A program made the position numbers and the translations under genes. Shown here piece after piece: positions 1-10,251 of a DNA stretch of 52,813 nucleotides. The stretch is from Terana coerulea. Lineage: Eukaryota > Basidiomycota > Agaricomycetes > Polyporales > Phanerochaetaceae. The DNA lies in contig JAKOGH010000126.1 of assembly GCA_024811115.1 (NCBI GenBank), positions 1 through 52,813 of the forward strand. Direction: 5' to 3'. Under the pieces are notes generated by a model. The model made no database searches, was not told where the DNA came from, and saw only the letters and a program-made list of their open reading frames with translations. Numbering within the stretch: the stretch's first letter is position 1; the number at the start of each line of letters is the position of its first letter.

Positions 1-1404
1 AACGGGCGGAGGTCAGTGCAAATTTGACTCGGACAGTTATGTTCTATAGAAGTCGCTAAATTGGCAGACATTATTTGTTCGGCGGAGGATGCGAGCGATG
101 CCTACGGAACTGGAAGATTTAGTGCATATGAAAGCGTGAGATGAAGGCACCATGTGCCGTGCAAGCAACAACACTGTATGTACAGACACTCTATGCTATG
201 CCCAAGCTATGCCTGGCTTTTCTGTAAAGCGCTTACTTCTTGTGGCGGTACCGCCGGAATGGCCAGAATGACTGTGGCTATCCATGCGCTTCAGTAGTTA
301 GCCACAATTGCACACCATCCGTCATTCAAAACCTCAATAATATCTTGACCTTTCCTATCTCAGCCGGACAGCTTCTCCGCTGAACGGCTAAGGCATAGAG
401 GGGCGTAGAGCCCCCAAAGGCGATGAGAGTGTGTATCAGTACTACAAATTTAAGGAATACAAAAACATGTGCGGCGCGCACAGACCATGACATGTCCCAA
501 CATCCAGAGCACGCGTACATCGAGTCCCCGTCCGAACCGATTGCAGGGTGGATGTGCTTGGATTGCTCGGGCCAAGAAAGATAAACGTCGAGACAGACGA
601 GAGATGGTCTTATATAACTTTCAGCTCCTCCAATGTTCTTGAATTCATGCTGAAGAGACAGGAAAGCGAGTGAACTGAGGTCGCGGTGGTTGTGGATGAG
701 AGTAAAGCGTAAGAGAGATTTTAGTGCGCATACTCACGGCAACCGCCGAATTCCATCAGTTCCCACGCCACCAGACCAGGCGCCATTGGCCCAGCTCTTG
801 ACGAATCGGAAAAGGGTGGGATAAGTATTGCACTCACGCAGAACGCATAAATTCGCGTACGTGACCTGCAATGCCACACAATCGAGCCAGTAGTCCTCGG
901 CCACGGAACGCACGCAATTATATATATTGAGAGACCCTCCTCGAATGTATGCAAGAGCTTGGCTTCGGAGGTCCGAGTCTGTATCGATATCGTCGACTCC
1001 GGCCCGGGCGGCGAGCATTATTTGGGCTGGATGCAGAGAAAGAGTCGGACGGATGCTATGGGCGCATCAGTGCCACACAGCCCCCGTACGACTCAGTTTC
1101 GGCCTTTACATGGCGCAGACGCTCGAGGCAGCCTCGCACGGCCCGGCGATAGCTCGCCACTGGCGACCTACAAGTCATCTCTTCTACATGTTTTAATGAT
1201 AAAAAACAAAGCAATGATGAGCTTGTCTCAAATTCACATCAAAATGTCTCCATGTTGCCCAGTAATTAACCTTTCACTGCAGAGAGCGCAGCGCTAACGA
1301 GTAATACAAATACTAGGAATCAACTGTCTGTGACTGCAAGAAGAAATATGATAGATCAATCCCCAACACTCAATCCCGGGACCTGCCTTTAGTCGTGATA
1401 AGTG
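1..1404. repeat. Tandem-array spacer, copy A (cut by window edge)
   Basis: Non-coding spacer of the aspartic protease array. It can be followed by eye along its length against copy B (about 3960-5365), and to about position 810 against copy C (about 7960-8845). Shared landmarks include the stretch around the ACCATGACAT motif near 485 and the TGATAGATCAATCCCC motif just before the protease 3' end. The copies differ by many substitutions and short indels, so the duplication is not recent. I see no gene in it. Because the window opens inside this copy, a further protease unit may lie to the left. Confidence 0.85.
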
Positions 1405-3373
1405 TTATCCCTGTCGTACGCCGCCTCCTGCTCCTTGAACCGCACCGGCGCGTAACTCGAGTTGATGCTGCGCGCCTTCGCACCAGAGCGCATCGCGCCG
1501 CGCGCACGCCGCGAGCGCGATGATGCACAGCAGGACGCCGACGAGGATGTTGCCAGCGAGCAGGCCGATGATCACCGGGCCGTACTTGTCCACAAGCGAG
1601 TACAGCTTGTCGCCCGCGCTGCCGTCCGAGCTTGAGTCCGAGCTCGTCCCGACGGCGCTGCTGGTCTCGACGGAGCCGTCGGTATCCGAGTCGTCCGAGC
1701 CTGAGCTGTTCATGAGGGAGAGAAGCGTGGTGGGGTCGATGGTCGGAGGCAGCTTGGCGAGCGCCGCGGACCGGGACGCGAAGAAGTCGCTGTCGGCATC
1801 GTCAAAGTTTGTGGCGGAGATGAGCTGGGCAAAGCTGCTGTTGCCGGTGGAGTCGCTGTCGCCGTAGTCGAAGCTAAGCGCGCTCCGTAAGAAGCCGCTA
1901 ACCGTGTAAAAGGGGTTCATTCACTCACGAGGCGTACACGTTCCTCAGGAAGGCGTCGCCAAGGACAGCGTCGAAGCCTGAGAACGAGTTAGGGTCCAGA
2001 GTCAGGTACTGATACGTGTTGTAGCAGTAGGTAACATCTTGGTTTTGGCCGTTAAGCGTAACCTGAGTGGTAGCAACTGTGGTTAGGTCGAGGTAGTGCA
2101 CAGGGTACGGTTGACCACTATGAGACGGTCAGTCATCGAAGGAGGTATTCGGGAAAGTATGCCACTCACCCAAGCGTGAAAGTGAGGTTGGTTTGGCCAG
2201 TGCACGGCACGACCCACTGGTATGGCTCGCCGCCGAAATAGACTGCTCCGGGGATGGATGAGTAGATAGCGTCAACGGCGGCAGGCGGGAGAGGGGGTAC
2301 GAGTAACCCGTGTCGAGCAGGACACCGATGCTGCCGTCGGGTATGTTCGGCAACGAAGAGGTGTTAAACTGGAAGTCCTCGCCGTTCACATTCATTCCAT
2401 CCAACTGCACAGTCCACCTCCCAACAGCCTGGCGGTACAGCCGAGGCTGGGCGGTCACGCTCTCGAAACCTTCGGCATGCTCCGCGATTAGGAACGTGCC
2501 GGTCGCGGTGTCGTTGAGGTCGCTCGTGCGGTCGAGCTGAATGTCGAATGAGTTCGAGACGTCCGGATTCTGGGCGAAGAGGTTCGAGATCGGCGTGGCG
2601 CCTAGTGTGCTGTTCTCGCCGTAACTCTGCCTGAACGCGTCGTTGACCGGCGAAAAGCCCGCGTCGTCAAATGAGAGACCCATCATGCCGACTGCTTCTT
2701 GAGCATTGATGAACCCAAAGTCTACCGCGAGATTTGCGTTGACGAACGCTGGAATGTTGGGCAAGCCCGGTGAGCATACACCAGGAGTAGGGTAGCGGGC
2801 ATCTCACCTTGATTGGGAATTGTGTAACCGCCAAGTTTCATCTCAGCAAAGTCGATGACTCCAGAGGCGTGGCCTATACCGTAGGACTCCGTGACATTGA
2901 GATCGGACGTGTTGGTGAGTGTGAGGGAGTCATTCGGGACGAAGATCCACAAGTCGCTAGACCCTGTATCCATCTGAACAGTATATGCTGCAGAGACATG
3001 TCGTGTAAGATAAGTGAACGTGAATTATATATATATATATATACTCACTGTTTCCGGCGAGCTCAATGTCAACAACGTACTGAAAGATGTGGGGATGATG
3101 GTGAGTGATCGTGAGTAAGTGACAGTGATGCATCAGGTCACTCACAAGAGTGTCTCGATAATCTGACACCGTGACTGCAGACGACGAGCTGGCAGAAGAG
3201 CTGGAGGAGCTCAAGGCCTGGCCGTAACGCACACCGGTACCGGAGGCCTTCATCGCGAATCCGGCGGGACCAGCACGCCGAGTCACTGGAACACTAGCGG
3301 CATAGCCAAGAGCCGCGTACAAGGCGAGAGCAAAGAAGAACGTGGTCGCTGTTGACGACACTGAGGGAACCAT
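1405..3373 (-). CDS. Membrane-anchored pepsin-like aspartic protease, tandem copy 1
   Basis: Pepsin-family (A1) endopeptidase. It starts with a signal peptide (MVPSVSSTATTFFFALALYA, then ALGYAAS) and a short basic, serine-rich propeptide. The N-lobe active site is MDTGSSDLWIF (codons near 2970-2940). The C-lobe site is GVLLDTGYSYP (near 2300). A serine/aspartate-rich stalk leads to a single C-terminal membrane helix (YGPVIIGLLAGNILVGVLLC) and a short cytoplasmic tail, so the enzyme is probably held at the cell surface. Exons are joined by GT-AG introns: after ...YRDTL, after ...ELAGN, after ...TIPNQ, near 2117-2165 and near 1874-1927. The reading frame breaks after DTGYSYP: the five G at 2293-2297 (plus strand) need a sixth to restore PPLPPAAVDAIYSSIPG. 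A 2-base difference from copy 2 near 1500 also shifts the tail. TATA-like motif at 3475-3480. The fold and class are sure; the exact C-terminus is not. Confidence 0.88.
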
Positions 3374-3474
3374 GGCGAGTCGTTTCGTAAAAGCAGGCAG
3401 AAAGCGCAAAAAGGAGGAGACGAGAGAATAAGAAGAGGAAAGAAGTGCATACCTCCCTACCATCGCGTTTTGTT

Positions 3475-3480
3475 CTTATA
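3475..3480 (-). promoter_or_regulatory. TATA box of protease copy 1
   Basis: On the minus strand the sequence reads CATATAAGA about 105 bp upstream of the start codon at 3373. The matching place in copy 2 (7447-7454) has TATATAAC. Conservation of a TATA-like element at the same place in both copies supports a core promoter. Confidence 0.5.
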
Positions 3481-3499
3481 TGTTGTGTTCGCCTGCGGG

Positions 3500-5365
3500 C
3501 ACAGTGCCCATGCGAGGAGCACAAACAACGCTTGACTCATTCACATGTTAACGCCTGATATTTGGACGAGAGCACCGCCGCACTTGCAGGCCAAACGAAG
3601 GTAACAGCCCAATCAAGATGCAGAACTGCCAACAAACCAGATACAGTAGACAGCGAGCGCTGGGCGCTTGGGGCGCGCTCAACACGGGGGTTGGCTATAG
3701 TACGCATCTGAATCAATAGTCAAAGTGCAACGAGGGGCGTCTCAAAAAGTTCGTAGCGGATGAAATTTGTGCTTAGCAACGAGGCATCCACTGAATTTTG
3801 CAACCAACGTCGGGTCGTTCATCTTGGCGCTGCTCGCTGTCGTGAACAGCGAGGACGAGCCAACAGGCAACGGTATGCTATAACAAAGGTGTGAGCTTGC
3901 TATGCGTTACTATTGAGGCATGAAGATACCTAATTCACGGTACGACAACCTCCATATCAACCAAACGCACCAGATATTTCAGGCTATTCAGCACTCCAGG
4001 CAAATTTCACAGCCTACAACCGGCGAAATTCAGTGCAAATTTGACAGTTATGATTCCATAGAAGTCGCTCAATTAGCAGATGTTATTCGTTCAACGGAGG
4101 ATGTGAGCGATGTCTACGGAACTGAAAGGGTTAATATACATGACAGCGTGAGATGAAGGTAACTTACCATGTGTCGTGCAAATGACAGCATTGTATGCAG
4201 AGACGCTCTATGCTGTGCCCAGCATTGCTGCAAAGCGCTTGCATCTTGTGGCATTACCGTCAGAATGACTACCATGGTTATCCATGCAGTTCAGTGGTTA
4301 CAGCTCATTGCGGATATAATGACAGCGGCATGCTGCGGGAAGTTGCACAGAAACGGGACGCGGCAAAGGGCCACCAAAGGGAGCACTGCAGCGCTGGCTC
4401 CATGGAGGGAGCCATTTTTGGTGTTGCTCTGATTGATGCGTCCTCGACGCGTCTCTCTGTAACTTCCATCTCGGCGCATTGCTGCCATTATGTTTGCAAC
4501 TAGCTATAGACACAATCGCACACCGGTTGCCATTCAAAAATCTTAACAGTGTCTTGACTCTTCCTATCTCAGGCAGACAGCTTCTCTAGCACACGGCTAA
4601 GGCGTAGAGGGCGTGGAGCCTGCAAAAGTGATGATAGAGTATATAAGTACAAATCTAAGGAATGTAAAAAAAAGATGTGCGGCAAGCACAGACTATGACA
4701 TTCTCCAACGCCTGGCGCAGGCATACATCGGGTCGCCTCCGTTTCATTGATTAGACGACCGGACGATGTTCAGCGAGGAAGAAAAACGTTGAGACAAGTG
4801 AGAGATAGTATTCTACATCTTGCAAACCTCGATGGTCTTGAATTTCATGCTGGAGAGACAGGAAAGCGGTGGATCTGAAATCGCGGTGGTCGTGGATGAG
4901 AGTAGAGCGTCAGGGGGATTTCTGGGTCTGTATTCTCGGCAATTGCCGAGTTAGTTCCCACGCCATCAACTCTGGGCGGCTATGGTAACCCCTCTCCGGC
5001 GTCGAACACTGTCAAGAGTTGGATGTGGAGAAAAAAGTTGGGTGGCTGCGAAAGGAAGTGCGCTATTGGTGAATCAGCGTCACATAGCCTCCGTGGGCTC
5101 ATGTTCAGCACGCACCTGCAGCAGACGCTCAAAGTACAAGCCCACCTGCTGCGAGCTACAAGTCACTTCTTCATGGATGAAAAACGGAGCAATTGTGAGT
5201 CCGTCTCCAAATCACGTCAGACTACTGCCCTTTTACCCAGTAATTAACGTTGCTATTCACAGCAAAGAGCGTGGTGCTAATAAGTTACAAATGCGAGAAA
5301 CCAAAAGTCCGTGAATGCATGAAGAAAACATGATAGATCAATCCCCGTCACCTCACTCCCCGCAG
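3500..5365. repeat. Protease promoter plus spacer, copy B
   Basis: Upstream region of protease copy 1 followed by the array spacer. The part 3500-3960 resembles 7460-7960 (for example the GCGCTTGGGGCGCGCTC and GCGCCCAGGGGCGCACTC stretches). The part 4000-5365 resembles 1-1404. It differs from copies A and C by one clean insertion at 4301-4506, listed separately. No gene is supported. Confidence 0.85.
4301..4506. mobile_element. 206 bp MITE inserted in spacer copy B (Tc1/mariner-like)
   Basis: Copies A (near 295) and C (near 8275) lack this block, giving natural empty sites. The ends are imperfect inverted repeats of about 26 bp: left CAGCTCATTGCGGATATAAT and, on the opposite strand of the right end, TAGCTAGTTGCAAACATAAT. 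A TA dinucleotide flanks it on both sides (4299-4300 and 4507-4508) and is single in copy A, so TA is the likely target-site duplication, as in Tc1/mariner elements. It carries no transposase. The insertion is younger than the tandem duplication. Confidence 0.75.
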
Positions 5366-7342
5366 TTAGTCGTGGTAAGTGTTGTCCCTGTCGTACGCTG
5401 CCTCCTGCTCCTTGAATCGCACCGGCGCGTAGCTCGAGTTGATGCTGCGCGACTTCGCACCAGAGCGCATCGCGCCGCGCGTGCACGCCGCGAGCGCGAT
5501 GATGCACAGCAGGACGCCGACGAGGATGTTGCCGGCGAGCAGGCCGATGATGATCGGGCCGTACTTGTTCACGAGCGAGTACAGCTTGTCGCCCGCGCTG
5601 CCGTCCGAGCTTGAGCCCGAGTCCGTCTCGACGGCGCCGCTGGTCTTGACAGAGTCGTCGGTATCCGTGTTGTCCGAGCCCGAGCCGTTCAGTAGGGCGT
5701 GAAGCTTGGCGGGGTCGATGGTCGGAGGCAGCGCGGCGAGGGTCGCGGCACGAGACGCGAAGAAGTCGCTGTCGGCATCGTCAAGGTTGGTGGTGGAGAT
5801 GAGCTGGACAAAGCTGCTGGCGCCGGTGGAGTCGCTGTCACCGTAGTCGAAACTGAGTACACTGTATCAGATGTCGTTTCGCAGGTGGAAAATGTTTGAT
5901 CACTCACGAGGCGTACACATTCCTCAGGAAGGCGTCGCCGAGGACAGCGTCGAAGCCTGAGAACGAGTTAGGGTCCAGAGTCAGGTACTGATACGTGTTG
6001 TAGCAGTAGGTAACATTCTGGTTTTGGCCGTTAACCGTAACTTCAGAGGTAGCAACTGCGGTTAGGTCGAGGTAATGCACAGGGTACGGCTGACCACTGT
6101 GATACAGTCAGTCATCGAAGGAAGTATGTAAGAAAGCCTGTTACTTACCCAAGCGTGAAGGTGAGGTTGGTTTGGCCAGTGCACGGCACAACCCACGTTC
6201 CGTCGCCGAACAAGACCGCTCCGGGGATAGACGAGTAGATGGCGTCAACGGCGGCAGGTGGGAGAGGGGGAACGAGAAACCCGTGTCGAGCAGGACACCG
6301 ATACTGCCGTCGGGTATGTTCGACAACGAAGAGGTGTTGAACTGGAAGTCCTCGCCGTTCACGTTCATTCCATCCAGTTGCACCGTCCACCTTCCGACAG
6401 TCTGGCGGTACAGCCGAGGCTGGTCGGTTACACTCTCGAAACCTTCGGCATGCTCCGCAATCAGGAACGTGCCGGTCGAAGTGTCATCGAGGTCGCTCGT
6501 GCGGTCGAGCTGAACATCGAATGAGTTCGAGACGTCCGGGTTCTGAGCGAAGATGTTTGAAATCGGCGTGGCGCCTAGTGTATTGTTCTCGCCGTAAGCC
6601 TCCTTGAACGCGAGGTTGATAGGCGAGAGGTTCGTGTCGTCAAATGCGAGACCCATAATGCCCACTGCCTCTTGGGCCGTGAGGAACCCGAAATCCACCG
6701 CGACATCTGCGTTGATGAACGCTGGAATGTCGGGCAAGCCAGGTGAGCATACACCAGGAGTAGGGTAGCGGGCATCTCACCTTGGCTGGGAATTGTGTAA
6801 CCGCCAAGTTTCATCTCAGCAAAGTCAACTACTCCAGAGGCGTGGCCTATACCGTAGGACTCCGTGAGATTGAAATCGGAGGTGTTAGTGAGCGTAAGAG
6901 GGTTATTCGGGGCGAAGATCCACAAGTCGGCAGACCCTGTATCCATCTGAACGGTAAATGCTGCAGAGACATGTCGTGTAAGATTAGCGGACATGAATGA
7001 TACGTATAGATACTCACTGTTTCCTGCGAGCTCGATGTCAACAACGTACTGAAAGATGTGGGGATGATGGTGAGTGATCGTGACTAAGTGGCAGCCATGC
7101 ATTAGGTCACTTACAAGCAGGTCTTGGAAATCTGAAACCGCGGCTGCAGACGACGAGCTGGCAGAAGAGCTGGAGGAGCTCAAGGCCTGGCCGTAACGCA
7201 CGCCGGTACCGGAGGCCTTCATCGCGAATCCAGTGGGACCAGCACGCCGAGTCACTGGAACACTAGCGGCATGGCCGAGAGCCGCGTACAAGGCGAGGGC
7301 AAAGAATGAGGTGGTCGCTGTCGACGACACTGAGGGAACCAT
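5366..7342 (-). CDS. Membrane-anchored pepsin-like aspartic protease, tandem copy 2
   Basis: Close paralog of the 1405-3373 gene with the same exon plan. Signal peptide MVPSVSSTATTSFFALALYA, N-lobe site MDTGSADLWIF, C-lobe site GVLLDTGFSFP, membrane helix YGPIIIGLLAGNILVGVLLC. The complete cytoplasmic tail ends VRFKEQEAAYDRDNTYHD. The family cuts peptide bonds with two catalytic aspartates, usually at acidic pH; the membrane helix implies surface retention. As in copy 1, the frame breaks just after the second active site. The five G at 6266-6270 need one more to restore PPLPPAAVDAIYSSIPG and the disulfide-region motif VVPCTGQTNLTF. Coding similarity to copy 1 continues unbroken past that point in the shifted frame, which argues for a base-calling fault rather than decay. 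TATA-like motif at 7447-7454. Confidence 0.9.
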
Positions 7343-7446
7343 GGCGAGTCGTTTCGTAACTGCAGTCAGAAGTCACAAAAAAAGAGGAGACGAGAGAAGA
7401 AGAAAAGAGCAAGGGAGTGCGTACCTCGCTACCATCGCGTTGTGTT

Positions 7447-7454
7447 GTTATATA
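7447..7454 (-). promoter_or_regulatory. TATA box of protease copy 2
   Basis: Minus-strand TATATAAC about 105 bp upstream of the start codon at 7342, at the same place as the motif in copy 1. Confidence 0.5.
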
Positions 7455-7459
7455 TCGTG

Positions 7460-8845
7460 TTAACCCGCAGGCACCGCATTGCCCGTGCGAGGATCATGAA
7501 TAAATTACAATGCTCGGCTCGCTTCCATCTTGACGCCCTGATCATTGTTCGAAAGCACCGCCGCGGGCTAAACGAAGGTAACAACCCGATTTGCAAGGCG
7601 TGGGCCTGCCCGCAAACCGCATAGACTGTGGGCGCTCAGCGCCCAGGGGCGCACTCAGCACAGGGTCGGCTATGGTGCCATCACAATCAAAGTGCAACGA
7701 GGCGCATCTGAAACAGTTCGCGGCGGGTCAGCCTTGCACACAACAACGAGACATCCTTGCATTCCCGGCATCAACGGCGGGTCGCCCATCTTGGTGCTGC
7801 TCGCTGTCGTGAACAGCAAGGGCAAGCCAGTAGGCAATGAGAGCAAACATGTGCCTCGAACATCATCTGCTACGACAAAATCGTGAGCTTACTATGCGAT
7901 GCTACTGAGACGTGATGGTTCCTGATTTGCGGTACGACGTCCTCCAAATCATCCGAACGCACCGGATATTCCAGGCTAATAACCAGCACGCCAGGCGGTT
8001 TTCACAGCCTTCGCCCGGGAAAGGTCAACGCGGCTTCGACGGTTGTGTTATGTTGAAGTCGCTTTAAGCGTCGATGTGGATGACTGGCTCAGCGATGTCT
8101 ACAGAATGAATAGGGTTGGAGTACATGAAGGGTGATGTGAAGGCGCCAGGCACTGTGTATCGTGCAAGTGACTAGTGTACAGACACTTACTGTGGTGTGC
8201 CTGGCTTTGCGACGCAGTGCTTCCTCTTACTTTTGTGGTGGCACGCCGCACGGCTGTGGCTATCCATGCAGTTGCTGTCACGGACACAGGTGTACACCGT
8301 TCATCATTCAAGACCTCGACAATGACTTCCTGGCTCAGACCAACAGCTTCTCCGTCACACGAAACTATCGCGTAGAGGATGTGAAGCCTGCGAAGGCGAT
8401 GTCATTGAAAGTATATATGAGTACAGATCTGCGGGATGTAAAGAAGATGTGCGGCGAGCACAAACCATGACATGCTCCAACGTCTGGAGCACGCATACAT
8501 CGAGTCGCCCGTCCGTCCGTTGATTAGACGACCGGACGATGTTCGCTTTGGCAATTCACCAGAACCGATTGCAGGGTGGATGCGTTAAGCACTGCTCGGG
8601 CAGAAAGATGCCAGGTGGATGGATCCAGCGGGAAAGAAAAACGTCGAGACAGGCGAGAGATAGTCTTCTATATCTTGCAGACCCCGATGGTCTTGAATTT
8701 CAAGCTGGAGAGACAGGAACAGAGTGCTCTGAGGTCGCGGTGGTCGTGGATGAGAGTGAAGCGTAAGAGAAATTTTCACGTTTATATCTTCGGTAAAAGC
8801 CGACCACCATCAGTTCTCACGCCACCAGGTCAGGGCGCCGTTGGC
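7460..8845. repeat. Protease promoter plus spacer, copy C (truncated unit)
   Basis: Third copy of the promoter-spacer block. It tracks copies A and B up to the CCATCAGTT(C)TCACGCCACCAG stretch near 8,810-8,830. Beyond about 8,845 the sequence becomes unrelated and no third protease 3' end follows. This marks the right breakpoint of the tandem duplication. From 8,846 to about 9,500 I see no supported gene. Confidence 0.8.
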
Positions 8846-9528
8846 GGCCTCGGCCCTCGACCAGTGCGACGTCCAGGCTGTGCTTGCTCCTTCTGAGTTA
8901 CTTATCTTCATTCGTGCGAGGAGCAGAATTTCCAACAGGGACATCGACGGGATTACTTAAGGTACATAGGTGGCCACAACAACGAACTAAGTAGTTTACG
9001 GAGAGCAAGTGTCGTGTCCCAGCCGCTAGCGTCGCCATGTCGGACGATATACTGCGCGCGACCGGCATTCGCGACCGGCGCAGCATCACACCACGACAAG
9101 GCGAAGGTCCACCGCGAGCACCTCCGTACATTTCACGTCGCTTGAAGACTTTAGCCACAAAACGTATAATGAATCCGGGGAGGAACGCTGCGCAACTATC
9201 CGAAAGCCGGAACGGAGCTTTCCCTCCGAAATAACTTGGGCGAACTTGGTCTTCTCGATGTCGTGAGCGATGCGTCCTGCGAGATAATTTCGGGGTAAGG
9301 AAACAAGTGGGGTGGGATACGTGGTGTACTTATCAGCTCGAGTTCGCGGCCAATTCAGCCAAGTGGCTACCGGCGGTGCCTTCGAAGGTAGGGCGCTCCG
9401 GCTACGATCGACCCTCGTCCGTTTCGCCGATGCTCGACGTCATGCCACCAACCAGCCACGGACCTCGCCCGCGCCCAGCCGGCCCTGTTAAGAGCAATAT
9501 ATCATAAGCCGTAACCTATCCGAGTCTG

Positions 9529-9538
9529 TATATATAAG
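9529..9538 (+). promoter_or_regulatory. TATA box upstream of the small gene
   Basis: TATATATAAG, about 140 bp before the first in-frame ATG at 9678. It is followed by a C-rich, ATG-free stretch typical of fungal 5' leaders. Confidence 0.5.
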
Positions 9539-9677
9539 CCTGGAGCACTCACAGCTAAATCTTCCGAACGTACTCTCACACCCAACTCAAACCCCCACTC
9601 ACGACCCCGCTCTCACGACGTTGACGATAGACCAAACACGACTTGCTATCGTTCCCCACACACACCCTCGCCTCATC

Positions 9678-10165
9678 ATGAGCATCCTCGCGCATTCAAA
9701 TAAAGCTGCTGCTCGGGACACACGCGCCGTATCCGTACCCAGCGACTCGAAGGGAACGATAACGTTCCCCGCAGACTTGTGCGAGGAGTTTGGCGTCACG
9801 GACGCCGCAGATTATTGGGACGGTCGCTCGGCAAAGCCGTCAAGTCGCTCAGTGCGGCGGAAGAAGAGTTCATTCGACTTGCGCGATGCCTTCAAGCACG
9901 CAGGACCTTCGCCGCGATCGAGCTCCGCGTCATCGCTCTGATGCATACATCGCTCTCTCATCCCTCATGACGACGACAACTTTACGAACACGATACGTGA
10001 GTGGCTCGCATTATACTATGTGATTGCGGTGCTCACCGTGTTATGCAGGACGTTATGCACCATTGCCTTCGAGATTTACAGGCTGCATGCTTACGACGAA
10101 TTTTATGATGGACTTGAATTGCACACCCGCTTGAACATTGGGTTGAATATGGTGTTGAATATGTG
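9678..10165 (+). CDS. Small hypothetical protein, structure uncertain
   Basis: A TATA box and ATG-free leader precede an ATG at 9678. The first part, containing SKGTITFPADLCEEFGV, is open to a stop at 9941 (87 residues). If one G is added to GGG at 9817-9819, the frame runs instead into a more protein-like segment (GRSLGKAVKSLSAAEEEFI...). Further downstream are a good GTGAGT donor near 9999 and a CAG acceptor near 10,048. These are followed by a segment reading TIAFEIYRLHAYDEFYDG up to a stop near 10,165. I cannot join all segments cleanly, so exon borders are open. I do not recognise the family; the first part loosely recalls the SpoVT/AbrB hairpin pattern (SKGxIxxP). It is convergent with rad9. 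Confidence 0.35.
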
Positions 10166-10251
10166 ATGTATTAATATAGGGCACCACCTCAGACGAGACG
10201 GGAAGAGATGAAGCACACGGACATGCCATGGAGAGATAAATGTGTTAATCA

